From positions 4,510 to 28,169 of the forward strand of contig BJOX01000346.1 of the NCBI GenBank assembly GCA_009731375.1: 23,660 nt of DNA, in the 5' to 3' direction. The notes beneath the pieces were generated by a model. That model was not told the DNA's origin. It was given only the letters and a program-made list of their open reading frames with translations, and did no database searches. The number at the start of each line of letters is the position of its first letter. Within the stretch, counting starts at the first letter, position 1. This stretch comes from Paulinella micropora (lineage: Eukaryota; Cercozoa; Imbricatea; Euglyphida). This document shows positions 1 through 8,987 of the stretch, piece after piece. Both the position numbers and the translations under genes were made by a program.

Positions 1-322
1 CTCAGGGTGCCCTTTCTCGCTTGTTGAGCCCGGAATAAAACCCACAGTGCTCTGTCGGTTTATACTAGACTGTCGAACAGTCTCGAAACTCCATCTGCTT
101 ACTGGGCCCTCTGTAATGGAGGTGGGAGCTCGTTCTGCAAGGGGCGCTTATGGAACGAGCCCTGGCCCCGCCTGGTACTAGGGAGCTTTGGTATCGCCTG
201 TATCAGTCCCTTCCGTGCAAACATCACGGCTTAGGTGGGCATCGGGTTAATACTTTACCCACAGACTTCCTTGGTTGACGAAATCAGAAGCTCCTTTTTT
301 CTGACATTAGTCGATATCTCAT
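1..322 (+). mobile_element. Dispersed element E, copy 1 (cut by window edge)
   Basis: This non-coding segment recurs at 1480-1801 (inverted), 2026-2213 (inverted, partial) and 21680-22001 (direct). By eye the copies are nearly identical, with only scattered substitutions and no net length change over 322 bp. All copies share the same 3' end (GATATCTCAT), here followed by three CTAT units and a TA tract. The family is not recognised; a fixed 3' end with variable 5' ends suggests a LINE- or SINE-like retroelement, which is inference. The left end is lost outside the window. Reading frames contain stops, and no domain is visible. Confidence 0.75.
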
Positions 323-336
323 CTATCTATCTAATG

Positions 337-380
<44 letters not shown>

Positions 381-456
381 CATATATGTGTGTGTATGTG
401 TATGTGTGTGTGTATGTATGTAAATATATGTATGTATATATGTATGTATATATATA
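323..456. repeat. TA / TG / TATG mixed dinucleotide tract
   Basis: Alternating purine-pyrimidine DNA: a short CTAT run, then TA repeats, then TG and TATG variants. It separates E1 from the 35-bp duplication. The frames read across it are only low-complexity Tyr/Ile/Val/Cys strings. Confidence 0.9.
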
Positions 457-466
457 GGGAGATTTG

Positions 467-536
467 CTGGGGTGTTTCCACTGCTATTATTTTTGCTCCT
501 CCTGGGGTGTTTCCACTGCTATTATTTTTGCTCCTC
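467..536. repeat. Perfect 35-bp tandem duplication
   Basis: The unit at 467-501 (beginning CTGGGGTGTTTCC) is repeated exactly at 502-536. It is non-repetitive DNA lying between a TG/TA tract and a GATA array. Perfect identity implies a recent event. Confidence 0.95.
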
Positions 537-544
537 CATTCGGG

Positions 545-557
545 TATAGATAGATAA

Positions 558-621
<64 letters not shown>

Positions 622-657
622 GTAGATAGGTAGATAGGCCGGTGGGTAGGTAGATAT

Positions 658-711
<54 letters not shown>

Positions 712-772
712 TATAGATAAATATATGGATAGATAGATGGTAGGTAGATAGATATGTAGTTAGGTAGGTAGG

Positions 773-827
<55 letters not shown>

Positions 828-828
828 G

Positions 829-903
<75 letters not shown>

Positions 904-934
904 ATAGATGGACAGACGGACCGATGGACAGATG

Positions 935-993
<59 letters not shown>

Positions 994-1047
994 TGATAGA
1001 TAGATTGATAGATAGATTGATAGATAGATTGATAGATAGATTGATAG

Positions 1048-1048
<1 letters not shown>
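545..1048. repeat. GATA tetranucleotide array with 12-bp higher-order block
   Basis: About 500 bp of GATA repeats with scattered GGTA, GGAC and GATG variants. At the right end a GATT variant occurs every 12 bp (991, 1003, 1015, 1027, 1039), a higher-order unit of two GATA plus one GATT. Dense GATA motifs could bind GATA-type zinc fingers, but nothing here shows that. Confidence 0.95.
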
Positions 1049-1088
<40 letters not shown>

Positions 1089-1121
1089 GGCTGGCTGGCT
1101 GGCTGGCTGGCTTGCTGGCCT

Positions 1122-1152
<31 letters not shown>

Positions 1153-1384
1153 TGGCTGGCTTGGCTGGCTTGGCTGGCTTGCTGGCTTGCTGCCTTGTTG
1201 CCTTGCTGGCTTGCTGCCTTGCTGGCTTGCTGGCTTGCTGGCTTGCTGCCTTGCCTACCTTGCCTGGCTTGCTGCCTTGCTGCCTTGCCTGCCTTGCTTG
1301 CCTTGCCTGCCTTGCTTGCCTTGCCTGCCTTGCCTGCCTTGCCTGCCTTACCTGCCTTGCCTGCTTGCTTGCTTGCTTGCTTGC
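1049..1384. repeat. CTTG / GGCT / CCTTG G+C-rich array
   Basis: The array begins with TTGC units, passes to GGCT, then GGCTT and mixed CTTGCTGG / CTTGCCTGC units, and returns to TTGC at the right edge. It is flanked on both sides by GATA arrays. All three plus-strand frames stay open because no stop occurs in the motif; they encode only Leu/Ala/Cys runs and are not genes. Confidence 0.93.

Positions 1385-1479
<95 letters not shown>
1385..1479. repeat. GATA array
   Basis: Uninterrupted GATA repeats that abut the 3' end of E2 directly. Read on the minus strand this is a (CTAT)n run following the end of the element, in the position a retroelement tail would occupy. Confidence 0.95.
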
Positions 1480-1481
<2 letters not shown>

Positions 1482-1935
1482 GAGATATCGACTAATGTCA
1501 GAAAAAAGGAGCTTCTGATTTCGTCAACCAAGGAAGTCTGTGGGTAAAGTATTAACCCGATGCCCAGCTAAGCCGTGATGTTTGCACGGAAGGGACTGAT
1601 ACAGGCGATACCAAAGCTCCCTAGTACCAGGCGGGGCCAGGGCTCGTTCCATAAGCGCCCCTTGCAGAACGAGCTCCCACCTCCATTACAGAGGGCCCAG
1701 TAAGCAGATGGAGTTTCGAGACTGTTCGACAGTCTAGTATAAACCGACAGAGCACTGTGGGTTTTATTCCGGGCTCAACAAGCGAGAAAGGGCACCCTGA
1801 GGGAACAGGATTGTGCTTCCCGTCGCTATTTCGGCATGTGACTTATAGGCGTATGGCTAGGCACACATAAGGCACCCCACCACGGGCCCAGCACACCCAC
1901 ACCATCACCTAATTCTCTGTCTGTCGACAGATGGC
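1480..1935 (-). mobile_element. Dispersed element E, copy 2 (longest)
   Basis: Matches E4 (21546-22001) over 456 bp with equal length and few substitutions, and E1 in inverted orientation over 322 bp. It contains a palindromic CTGTCGACAG near its 5' end. On its own strand the 3' end runs into (CTAT)n. No coding domain is seen; one frame has patches of unrelated peptide broken by stops. Together with E1 it makes an inverted repeat with a spacer of about 1.15 kb. Confidence 0.75.
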
Positions 1936-2025
1936 AACCATTTCAAAAAGCCAAGCCCAAGGGAGGGTCAGTGACACCTCAAGTGGCCTTGGTCCACTCC
2001 GTGGAGTAAGTGATGAGATCAACTG
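1936..2025. other. Unique segment between E2 and E3
   Basis: Ninety bp found only here in the window. It lies upstream (5') of E2 on the minus strand and just beyond the 3' end of E3. It could be the missing 5' part of E, with E2 and E3 as a head-to-tail tandem of about 546 bp, or unrelated flank. A short TGATGAGAT duplication (2011-2019, 2024-2032) sits at the E3 junction. Confidence 0.5.
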
Positions 2026-2213
2026 ATGAGATATCGACTAATGTCAGAAAAAAGGAGCTTCTGATTTCGTCAACCAAGGAAGTCTGTGGGTAAAGTATTA
2101 ACCCGATGCCCACCTAAGCCGTGATGTTTGCACGGAAGGGACTGATACAGGCGATACCAAAGCTCCCTAGTACCAGGCGGGGCCAGGGCTCGTTCCATAA
2201 GCGCCCCTTGCAG
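2026..2213 (-). mobile_element. Dispersed element E, copy 3 (5'-truncated)
   Basis: Corresponds to 135-322 of E1 (188 bp in each). The element's 5' part is missing and the truncation point passes straight into a GATA array. 5' truncation is typical of target-primed retrotransposons, though recombination in the array could also cause it. At one diagnostic site it shares the E1 variant (GGTGGG) against E2 and E4 (GCTGGG). Confidence 0.75.
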
Positions 2214-2282
<69 letters not shown>

Positions 2283-2291
2283 TAGATAGAT

Positions 2292-2346
<55 letters not shown>

Positions 2347-2347
2347 T

Positions 2348-2926
<579 letters not shown>

Positions 2927-2933
<7 letters not shown>

Positions 2934-2971
2934 CCTCCGGGTTTCACGTGTCTATATCTGGTCTATTCATG

Positions 2972-3034
<63 letters not shown>

Positions 3035-3089
3035 GCTATCTATCTAAACGTTCCTCCGGATTTCACATGTCTATATCTGGTCTATTCAT

Positions 3090-3122
<33 letters not shown>

Positions 3123-3177
3123 ATTTATATCTATCTATCCATCTATCTATTTATCTATCTATCTATCTATCTGTGTG

Positions 3178-3213
<36 letters not shown>

Positions 3214-3271
3214 AACTTTCCTCCGGGTTTCACGTGTCTATACCTGGTCTATCTATCTATCTGTCTATCTG

Positions 3272-3308
<37 letters not shown>

Positions 3309-3333
3309 TTGTCGATGTATCTATCTGTCGATG

Positions 3334-3388
<55 letters not shown>

Positions 3389-3486
3389 ATAAACTTTCCT
3401 CCGGGTTTCACTTGTTTATATCTGGTCTATTCATTCTATCTATCTATCTATCTGTCTATCTATCCATCTGTCTATCTATCCATCTG

Positions 3487-3534
<48 letters not shown>

Positions 3535-3577
3535 AACTTTCCTCCGGGTTTCACGTGTCTATATCTGATCTTTTCAT
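2927..3577 (+). repeat. L spacer family (five copies)
   Basis: The core AAACTTTCCTCCGGGTTTCA, followed by a segment ending in TCTATTCAT, occurs at 2927-2970, 3046-3089, 3213-3250 (3' truncated), 3391-3434 and 3534-3577. CTAT tracts of about 75-140 bp separate the copies. The first copy is fused to the left part of a K spacer. Confidence 0.9.
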
Positions 3578-3640
<63 letters not shown>

Positions 3641-3641
<1 letters not shown>

Positions 3642-3733
3642 ACGACCTCGCGACCTATCGCACCGTGCGCCCGATAACTCTTCCAGTCCCAACTCCTCCG
3701 TGTCGGACATTCAAAACCCACAAGAGGACATGC
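3641..3733. other. Unique G+C-balanced segment
   Basis: A non-repetitive island between the L array and repeat A. It is open in one plus frame but short, with no start context or recognisable motif. Confidence 0.4.
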
Positions 3734-3860
3734 GTAGAACCTTCAGACTGCATAAATCTATGACTCAGTGTCCAACGCCAACCCGCTGCTCAATCACCTT
3801 CGGGTGGCTGGGTGGAATGGATGCCTACGTCTTCGGATATGCAAAGCTGACAGACCATAC
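3734..3860 (+). repeat. 127-bp direct repeat, copy A
   Basis: Starts GTAGAACCTTCAGACTGCAT and matches 4231-4357 at equal length, with strongly conserved ends and a more diverged middle. It ends at a CTAT array. One frame reads GGMDAYVFGYAKLTDHT; a related peptide appears in copy B and at 15655-15678. Possibly the decayed tail of a mobile element; the function is unknown. Confidence 0.8.
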
Positions 3861-3926
<66 letters not shown>

Positions 3927-3938
3927 ATATATATATAC
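3861..3938. repeat. CTAT array ending in TA tract
   Basis: CTAT repeats that directly follow copy A and end in a short TA run. Confidence 0.95.
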
Positions 3939-4230
3939 GACGTCGGCCCACTTATGTCACCGCTGCTGGCCTGGTAGTCCTCCGTCGCCACTACCCAGTG
4001 GTGTCCTGACAAATGGGAAAGCTTCAGAGACTAGACGGGAGTGGGATCTTCCTGTGTGCGGGTAGGCACATAAGCAGGGAGATCTTAAGGTATAGTCCGG
4101 CCGCCGCGAAAGTGGTCGCCTTGGATGAAGCTCGAGGGTTGGTGTACCCCTCGGGCCCGAGCCTTGGCGGGGCACGTGATCACGGACACGTGTCTGGGTT
4201 GGTTCTACGGCCCTCTAGCCAGGGAGGGTT
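3939..4230. other. G+C-rich unique segment between A and B
   Basis: About 290 bp of non-repetitive, G+C-rich DNA containing CACGTGATCACG and ACACGTGT, which carry overlapping E-box-like palindromes. Open frames exist on both strands (plus 4013-4234, minus 3957-4175), but they overlap each other, show no recognised domain and run into the flanking repeat. Probably the interior of a larger repeat whose ends are A and B. Confidence 0.4.
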
Positions 4231-4357
4231 GTAGAACCTTCAGACTGCATACATTCTAAGCTTAGTGCTTCCTCCCAGCCCGCTACCCAGCCTCCGTCTG
4301 GAGGCGGGGTGGAATGGATGCCTATGTCTTCGGATATGCAGAGCTGATAGACCAAAC
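4231..4357 (+). repeat. 127-bp direct repeat, copy B
   Basis: Second copy of the unit at 3734-3860, followed by a TA tract. The peptide-like frame reads FGYAELID at 4329-4352, where A reads FGYAKLTD. Confidence 0.8.
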
Positions 4358-4360
4358 ATA

Positions 4361-4397
<37 letters not shown>

Positions 4398-4403
4398 AGC
4401 TAG

Positions 4404-4435
<32 letters not shown>

Positions 4436-4488
4436 ATATCTATCTATCTATCTATCTATCTATCCATCTATCTATCTATCTATCTATG

Positions 4489-4527
<39 letters not shown>

Positions 4528-4635
4528 ATATCTATCCATTACTACCACACAGCAAAGAACATGAGAGAGATCGTGTATTGTCTCGTTTTAATCTATCTAG
4601 CTATATATCTATTTATCTATCTACCTATCTATCTA

Positions 4636-4669
<34 letters not shown>

Positions 4670-4673
4670 ATCC

Positions 4674-4707
<34 letters not shown>

Positions 4708-4727
4708 TTATCTTTCTATTTATCTAT

Positions 4728-4765
<38 letters not shown>

Positions 4766-4801
4766 ATCTATCTATCTTTCTATCTATCTATCTATTTACC
4801 C

Positions 4802-4869
<68 letters not shown>

Positions 4870-4970
4870 GGCTATCTAGCTATCTATCTGTCTATCTATC
4901 TATCTATCTATCTATCTACCTATCTATCTATCTATCTATCTACCTATCTATCTATCTATCTATCTATCTA

Positions 4971-5026
<56 letters not shown>

Positions 5027-5045
5027 ATATCTGTCTATCTATCTA
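4358..5045. repeat. TA tract and CTAT array
   Basis: A TA run to about 4395, then CTAT repeats with CTTT, CTGG and CTAC variants. It is interrupted once by a unique 53-bp segment (4539-4591) containing ATGAGAGAGATCG. Confidence 0.93.
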
Positions 5046-5096
5046 CATGACCTGACATGACACGTGTTCTATGTGACATCTATCTATCTATCTATG

Positions 5097-5145
<49 letters not shown>

Positions 5146-5180
5146 GCATGACCTTACGTGACACGTGTTCTATGTGACAT
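5046..5180. repeat. 34-bp CACGTG-containing repeat pair flanking CTAT
   Basis: Units at 5046-5079 and 5147-5180 differ at two positions and share the 3' part GACACGTGTTCTATGTGACA. A 67-bp CTAT tract separates them. The CACGTG palindrome matches an E-box, which may be chance. Confidence 0.9.
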
Positions 5181-5196
5181 ATCTAAAAATTCATCA

Positions 5197-5255
5197 TAAC
5201 TAACTAACTAACTAACTAACTAGCTAACTAACTAATTACTTAGCTAGCTAACTAG

Positions 5256-5290
<35 letters not shown>

Positions 5291-5500
5291 CTTAACTAAC
5301 TAACTAACTAACTAACGAACTAACTAAATACTTAGCTAACTAACTAACTGACTCACTAACTAATTAACTCACTAACTAACTCACTAACTAACTAACTAGC
5401 TACTTAACTAACTACTTAACTAACTAATTAACTAACTACTTAGCTAGCTAGCTAACTAACTAACTAACTAACTAACTGACTGACTGACTAAGTAACTAAC
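5197..5500. repeat. CTAA tetranucleotide array
   Basis: TAAC repeats with CTTA, CTAG and CTGA variants, a motif not used elsewhere in the window. Stops occur in all frames on the plus strand. Confidence 0.95.
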
Positions 5501-5512
5501 AATTTCCCTTTC

Positions 5513-5730
5513 TACCTACCTACCTACCTTCCTATTTACCTACTTACCTACTTACCTACCTGCCTGCCTACCTACTTACCTACCTACCTACCTACCTACC
5601 TACCTGCCTACCTACTTACTTACCTACCTGCCTACCTACCTACCTACCTACCTACCTACCTACCTACCTGCCTGCCTACCTACTTACTTACCTACCTGCC
5701 TACCTACTTACCTACCTACCTACCTACCTG
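5513..5730. repeat. CTAC / CTTAC / CTGC array
   Basis: CTAC repeats with CTTAC and CTGC variants arranged in recurring sub-blocks (for example CTGCCTACCTACTTAC), so local blocks have themselves been duplicated. Confidence 0.93.
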
Positions 5731-5760
5731 CCCAGCGAACCAGTACTAGGCTGTTGAACT

Positions 5761-5910
5761 AGAAAGAAAGAAAGAAAGAAAGGAAGGAAGGAAGGAAGGA
5801 AGGAAGCAAGCAAGCAAGGAAGCAAGCAAGGAAGCAAGGAAGGAAGCAAGGAAGGAAGCAAGGAAGCAAGGAAGGAAGCAAGGAAGGAAGGAAGCAAGGA
5901 AGGAAGGAAG
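5761..5910. repeat. GAAA / GGAA / GCAA polypurine-rich array
   Basis: A purine-rich array that starts as GAAA, becomes GGAA and is then interspersed with GCAA. Similar short words flank it (CTAGGCTGTTGA at 5746 and CTAGACTGTTGA at 5937). GGAA runs can bind ETS factors and form triplexes in other systems; nothing here proves either. Confidence 0.93.
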
Positions 5911-5968
5911 AGCTAGTGACACACGCGTGAACATAGCTAGACTGTTGACTTAGCTTGCTCGTAGCCGG

Positions 5969-6221
5969 CATTTACACTTAGAGCTGTGGACAAGCAAATT
6001 GGCAAAAGTTTTTGGATCAACTCAGAAAATTGACTCAGTCAACTCAACCAAAACCCAAATATTTCCCCACCGCAGGCAGGAAAACACCACATTTCTCTGG
6101 CCTGTGGTTAGCAAGTTTGGGTTTTGGTTGAGTTGACTTGAGTCAATTTTCTGAGTTGATCCAAACTTTTGCCGATTTGCTTGTCCACAGCTTTAGGTTG
6201 TGGGTTTGCGACATTTACACT
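5969..6221. mobile_element. Foldback (MITE-like) element F1
   Basis: The arms 5976-6059 and 6116-6198 are inverted copies at roughly 93 percent identity, differing by about three substitutions and two small indels. The spacer of about 56 bp partly continues the pairing (CGCAGGC against GCCTGTGG). The direct repeat CATTTACACT occurs at 5969-5978 and 6212-6221 and could be a target-site duplication, though the right copy lies 13 bp beyond the arm. No coding capacity. A transcript would fold into a long hairpin. Confidence 0.75.
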
Positions 6222-6245
6222 ATGTTGAATGGGTAACCACACTAG

Positions 6246-6440
6246 TATGTATGTATGTATGTATGTATGTGTGTATGTATGTATGTGTGTATGTATGTAT
6301 GTATGTATGTATGTATGTATGTATGTATGTATCTTGTGTGTGTATGTCTGCATGTGTGTGTGTGTGTGTGTGCGTATGTATGTATGTATGTATGTATGTA
6401 TGTATGTATGTATGTATGTATATGTACGTATGTATGTATA
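6246..6440. repeat. TATG tetranucleotide array with TG core
   Basis: TATG repeats interrupted near 6330-6375 by a TG-rich block. Frames read across it encode only YVCM-type strings. Confidence 0.95.
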
Positions 6441-6549
6441 GTAGTGGGTGTGCGTCATAAGGAGAGCTACCACTACGAAAACCAATATATTTTATAACCT
6501 TATACTATTATTATATTTGTCTTTTCAAAGCTAAACAAACAGGATGCAT

Positions 6550-6600
6550 GTACATATATATATATATACATATATACAGGATACATATACATATACATAG

Positions 6601-6641
<41 letters not shown>

Positions 6642-6669
6642 GATACATACACATACATATACATATACG

Positions 6670-6736
<67 letters not shown>

Positions 6737-6740
6737 GTAC

Positions 6741-6771
<31 letters not shown>

Positions 6772-6915
6772 CATATACATATACATACATATACATATAC
6801 ATACATATGCATATACAAATACATATACTTGTACTTTTCATATACATATACATATGCATATACATGTACATATACATATACATATACATATACATGTACA
6901 TATACATATACAAAC

Positions 6916-6950
<35 letters not shown>

Positions 6951-6978
6951 CATATACATATACATATACATGTATATA
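6550..6978. repeat. ACATAT hexanucleotide array
   Basis: A hexanucleotide repeat (TACATA) of about 430 bp with occasional GTAC and CAAAT interruptions. The motif is close to its own reverse complement, so both strands give long open low-complexity frames, none of them a gene. Confidence 0.95.
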
Positions 6979-7039
6979 TAAATCTAGACAGTCTGGAAGC
7001 GACCCACCTCTGACCATATACTATCTACATCCCTTCCTA

Positions 7040-7245
7040 ATTTTATCTCTCTCACCCCCACAAAATGTGGTAGGTTACCGATAAAAACTACATATGCGGC
7101 AAATTTGGCGTGTTTTGTGGACTCGCCGGCCCGGCCCGGCCCGGCTTGCCCCCCCGCAAAACACGTCAAATTTGTGGCTAGCCGCATAAATATACTATTG
7201 TACTACCGCAAAACACGTCAAAAATGTGGCTAGTCCGCGTCATAT
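7040..7245 (+). mobile_element. GC-looped hairpin element H, copy 1
   Basis: The left arm (7093-7120) and right arm (7154-7188) are inverted copies containing TATGCGGC, AAATTTG and TGTTTTG/CAAAACA. The loop is made of CCGG and CCCGGC repeats. The right arm is duplicated again at 7206-7245. Upstream lies a conserved stretch (CAAAATGTGG, GGTTACCGATAAAA, CTACATATGCGG) shared with H2 (inverted, 23122-23260) and H3 (17905-17964). Short, non-coding and repeated, so probably a foldback transposon family. Confidence 0.75.
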
Positions 7246-7371
7246 ACTGTCTATCTATCTATCTATCTATCTGTCTATCTATCTATCTGTCTATCCATCC
7301 ATCCCTCAATCCACCCACCCACCCATCCATCCATCCATCCATCCATCCATCCATATATCTATCTATCTATA
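7246..7371. repeat. CTAT then CATC array
   Basis: CTAT repeats that turn into a run of CATC/CCAC units (7290-7350) and back to CTAT. Confidence 0.93.
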
Positions 7372-7515
7372 GGACACAACATGGAATCTACGTGAGATCT
7401 TGTACTGGCCTCTATCCATTTTCATCTATATGGTCATACACGATACTTACTTCTATTGGTCACATCTGTTAATGCATCGAAGTAAGCTGGTGTATGATTT
7501 AGTTCACAAGGTGTG

Positions 7516-7519
<4 letters not shown>
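7372..7519. other. Unique segment, nothing recognised
   Basis: About 150 bp of non-repetitive, A+T-leaning DNA between a CTAT and a CT array. I see no coding, RNA or element signal. Confidence 0.4.
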
Positions 7520-7574
<55 letters not shown>

Positions 7575-7588
7575 CTCTCTCTCTCGTA
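7520..7588. repeat. CT dinucleotide array
   Basis: A near-perfect CT run, polypurine on the opposite strand. Confidence 0.95.
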
Positions 7589-7627
7589 GGTACACCACAT
7601 GTCCCGTCCTCCTACCCCCTGGTCGAA

Positions 7628-7748
7628 TTTCTCGTTTAGCCCTCTAGAGGCATTGGTATATCTTCTGTGTTTGTTTTTTTGTGTGTGTGTTTATTATTAT
7701 CATGATTATTATGATTATGATTATTATTATGATTATTATTATTATGAC

Positions 7749-7788
<40 letters not shown>

Positions 7789-7857
7789 TATTTTTATTAT
7801 TATTATTATTATTACTATTATTATTAGCCCTGTGGAGGCCTTGGTATCTTCTGTGTT
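7628..7857 (+). repeat. M motif copies 1 and 2
   Basis: The motif TTTAGCCCTCTAGAGGCATT at about 7635-7654 recurs in degenerate form at 7821-7857. Both copies continue into TTGGTATATCTTCTGTG-like sequence followed by a GT tract and an ATT array. Two further copies lie at 10354-10392 and 10667-10699. Confidence 0.7.
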
Positions 7858-7874
7858 GTGTGTGTGTGTGTGTG

Positions 7875-7948
<74 letters not shown>

Positions 7949-8059
7949 GATTATTATTATTATTATTATGATTATTATGATTATTATGATTATTATGATT
8001 ATTATTATTATTATTATTATTATTATTGTTATTGTTATTATTATTATTATCATTATTAA

Positions 8060-8119
<60 letters not shown>

Positions 8120-8151
8120 GATTATTATTATTATTGTTGTTGTTGTTATCC
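7691..8151. repeat. ATT trinucleotide array
   Basis: Two ATT blocks (7691-7826 and about 7876-8151) with ATG and GTT variants, separated by M motif copy 2 and a GT tract. ATT is also the tail motif of the SINE beyond the gap, so parts of this block may be expanded SINE tails. Confidence 0.93.
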
Positions 8152-8217
8152 CTGAAGGGTGATGGTCAAGGGGGTGGGGGATTGGGGGGAGGGGGAAAAT
8201 GAAAATTGTGTACCCCC

Positions 8218-8672
8218 NNNNNNNNNNNNNNNNNNNNNNNNNNNNNNNNNNNNNNNNNNNNNNNNNNNNNNNNNNNNNNNNNNNNNNNNNNNNNNNNNNN
8301 NNNNNNNNNNNNNNNNNNNNNNNNNNNNNNNNNNNNNNNNNNNNNNNNNNNNNNNNNNNNNNNNNNNNNNNNNNNNNNNNNNNNNNNNNNNNNNNNNNNN
8401 NNNNNNNNNNNNNNNNNNNNNNNNNNNNNNNNNNNNNNNNNNNNNNNNNNNNNNNNNNNNNNNNNNNNNNNNNNNNNNNNNNNNNNNNNNNNNNNNNNNN
8501 NNNNNNNNNNNNNNNNNNNNNNNNNNNNNNNNNNNNNNNNNNNNNNNNNNNNNNNNNNNNNNNNNNNNNNNNNNNNNNNNNNNNNNNNNNNNNNNNNNNN
8601 NNNNNNNNNNNNNNNNNNNNNNNNNNNNNNNNNNNNNNNNNNNNNNNNNNNNNNNNNNNNNNNNNNNNNNNN
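8218..8672. other. Assembly gap (455 N)
   Basis: A run of N. The missing sequence begins after a G-rich segment and ends inside the 3' part of a SINE copy, so it probably contains at least one SINE body. Confidence 0.99.
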
Positions 8673-8698
8673 TGCATCAGCCATTGACAGAGAAGCAC
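8673..8698 (+). mobile_element. SINE copy 0, 3' terminus only
   Basis: Identical to the last 26 bp (9085-9110) of SINE copy 1 and, like it, followed by an ATT tail (8699-8844). The body lies in the preceding gap. Confidence 0.85.
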
Positions 8699-8768
<70 letters not shown>

Positions 8769-8769
8769 G

Positions 8770-8842
<73 letters not shown>

Positions 8843-8844
8843 TT
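8699..8844. repeat. ATT array (SINE tail)
   Basis: ATT repeats with single GTT and ATC variants, located between the 3' end of SINE copy 0 and the 5' end of copy 1. Confidence 0.93.
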
Positions 8845-8855
8845 GGACACCGTGA

Positions 8856-8866
8856 TAGCCCAGTGG
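8856..8866 (+). promoter_or_regulatory. RNA polymerase III box A
   Basis: TAGCCCAGTGG fits the box A consensus TRGYNNARNGG. It lies 11 bp into the SINE, the expected spacing for a type 2 internal promoter. The same site recurs at 9206-9216. Confidence 0.75.
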
Positions 8867-8895
8867 TCAAGTTCTACCATCTGGGCCCTGTCGCC

Positions 8896-8906
8896 AGTTC
8901 GATTCC
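8896..8906 (+). promoter_or_regulatory. RNA polymerase III box B
   Basis: AGTTCGATTCC differs from the consensus GGTTCGANTCC only at the first base. The 29-bp gap after box A is within the usual tRNA range. The second copy is at 9246-9256. Confidence 0.8.
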
Positions 8907-8917
8907 CGTCGGTGCCA

Positions 8918-8987
8918 CCAGTATTTTCATTGAACATACCGGTCCGTCTGGACCAGTATTTTCATTGAACATACCGGTCCGTCTGGA
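8918..8987 (+). repeat. Perfect 35-bp tandem duplication in the SINE
   Basis: The unit beginning CCAGTATTTTCATTGAACAT occurs twice without mismatch. The gap cuts copy 2 inside the first unit, so it cannot tell whether the duplication is family-wide. Confidence 0.95.

Noticed and set aside
1-322. Protein-coding exon in element E (frame containing [19 protein letters not shown])
   Set aside because: The frame carries stops in all copies within about 320 bp, and differences between copies show no synonymous bias that I can see.
323-1531. 402-residue minus-strand open frame (SIYL and SKQA repeats)
   Set aside because: It is a translation of GATA and CTTG arrays. The motifs contain no stop in that frame, and the non-repetitive ends belong to element E.
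2023-2050. Hammerhead ribozyme (CTGATGAG at 2023-2030 and GAAA at 2047-2050)
   Set aside because: The segment between the two core motifs does not form a proper stem II adjacent to both. The first bases come from outside element E, and the other E copies lack CTGATGAG.
4013-4234. 73-residue open frame in the G+C-rich island
   Set aside because: It overlaps an opposite-strand frame of similar length, has no recognised domain and ends in repeat B. Chance openness in G+C-rich DNA is likely.
5197-5500. Telomere-like array (CTAA repeats)
   Set aside because: The unit is four bases, CTAA, not CCCTAA or another known telomeric motif, and it sits between other internal microsatellites.
6500-7084. 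Long Tyr/Met/Ile/His frames on both strands of the ACATAT array
   Set aside because: The motif is nearly self-complementary and lacks stops, so openness on both strands is expected.
8845-8920. Functional tRNA gene
   Set aside because: The acceptor and T stems are imperfect, the unit continues into a SINE body with a tail, and the copies are repeated in tandem. It is a tRNA relic.
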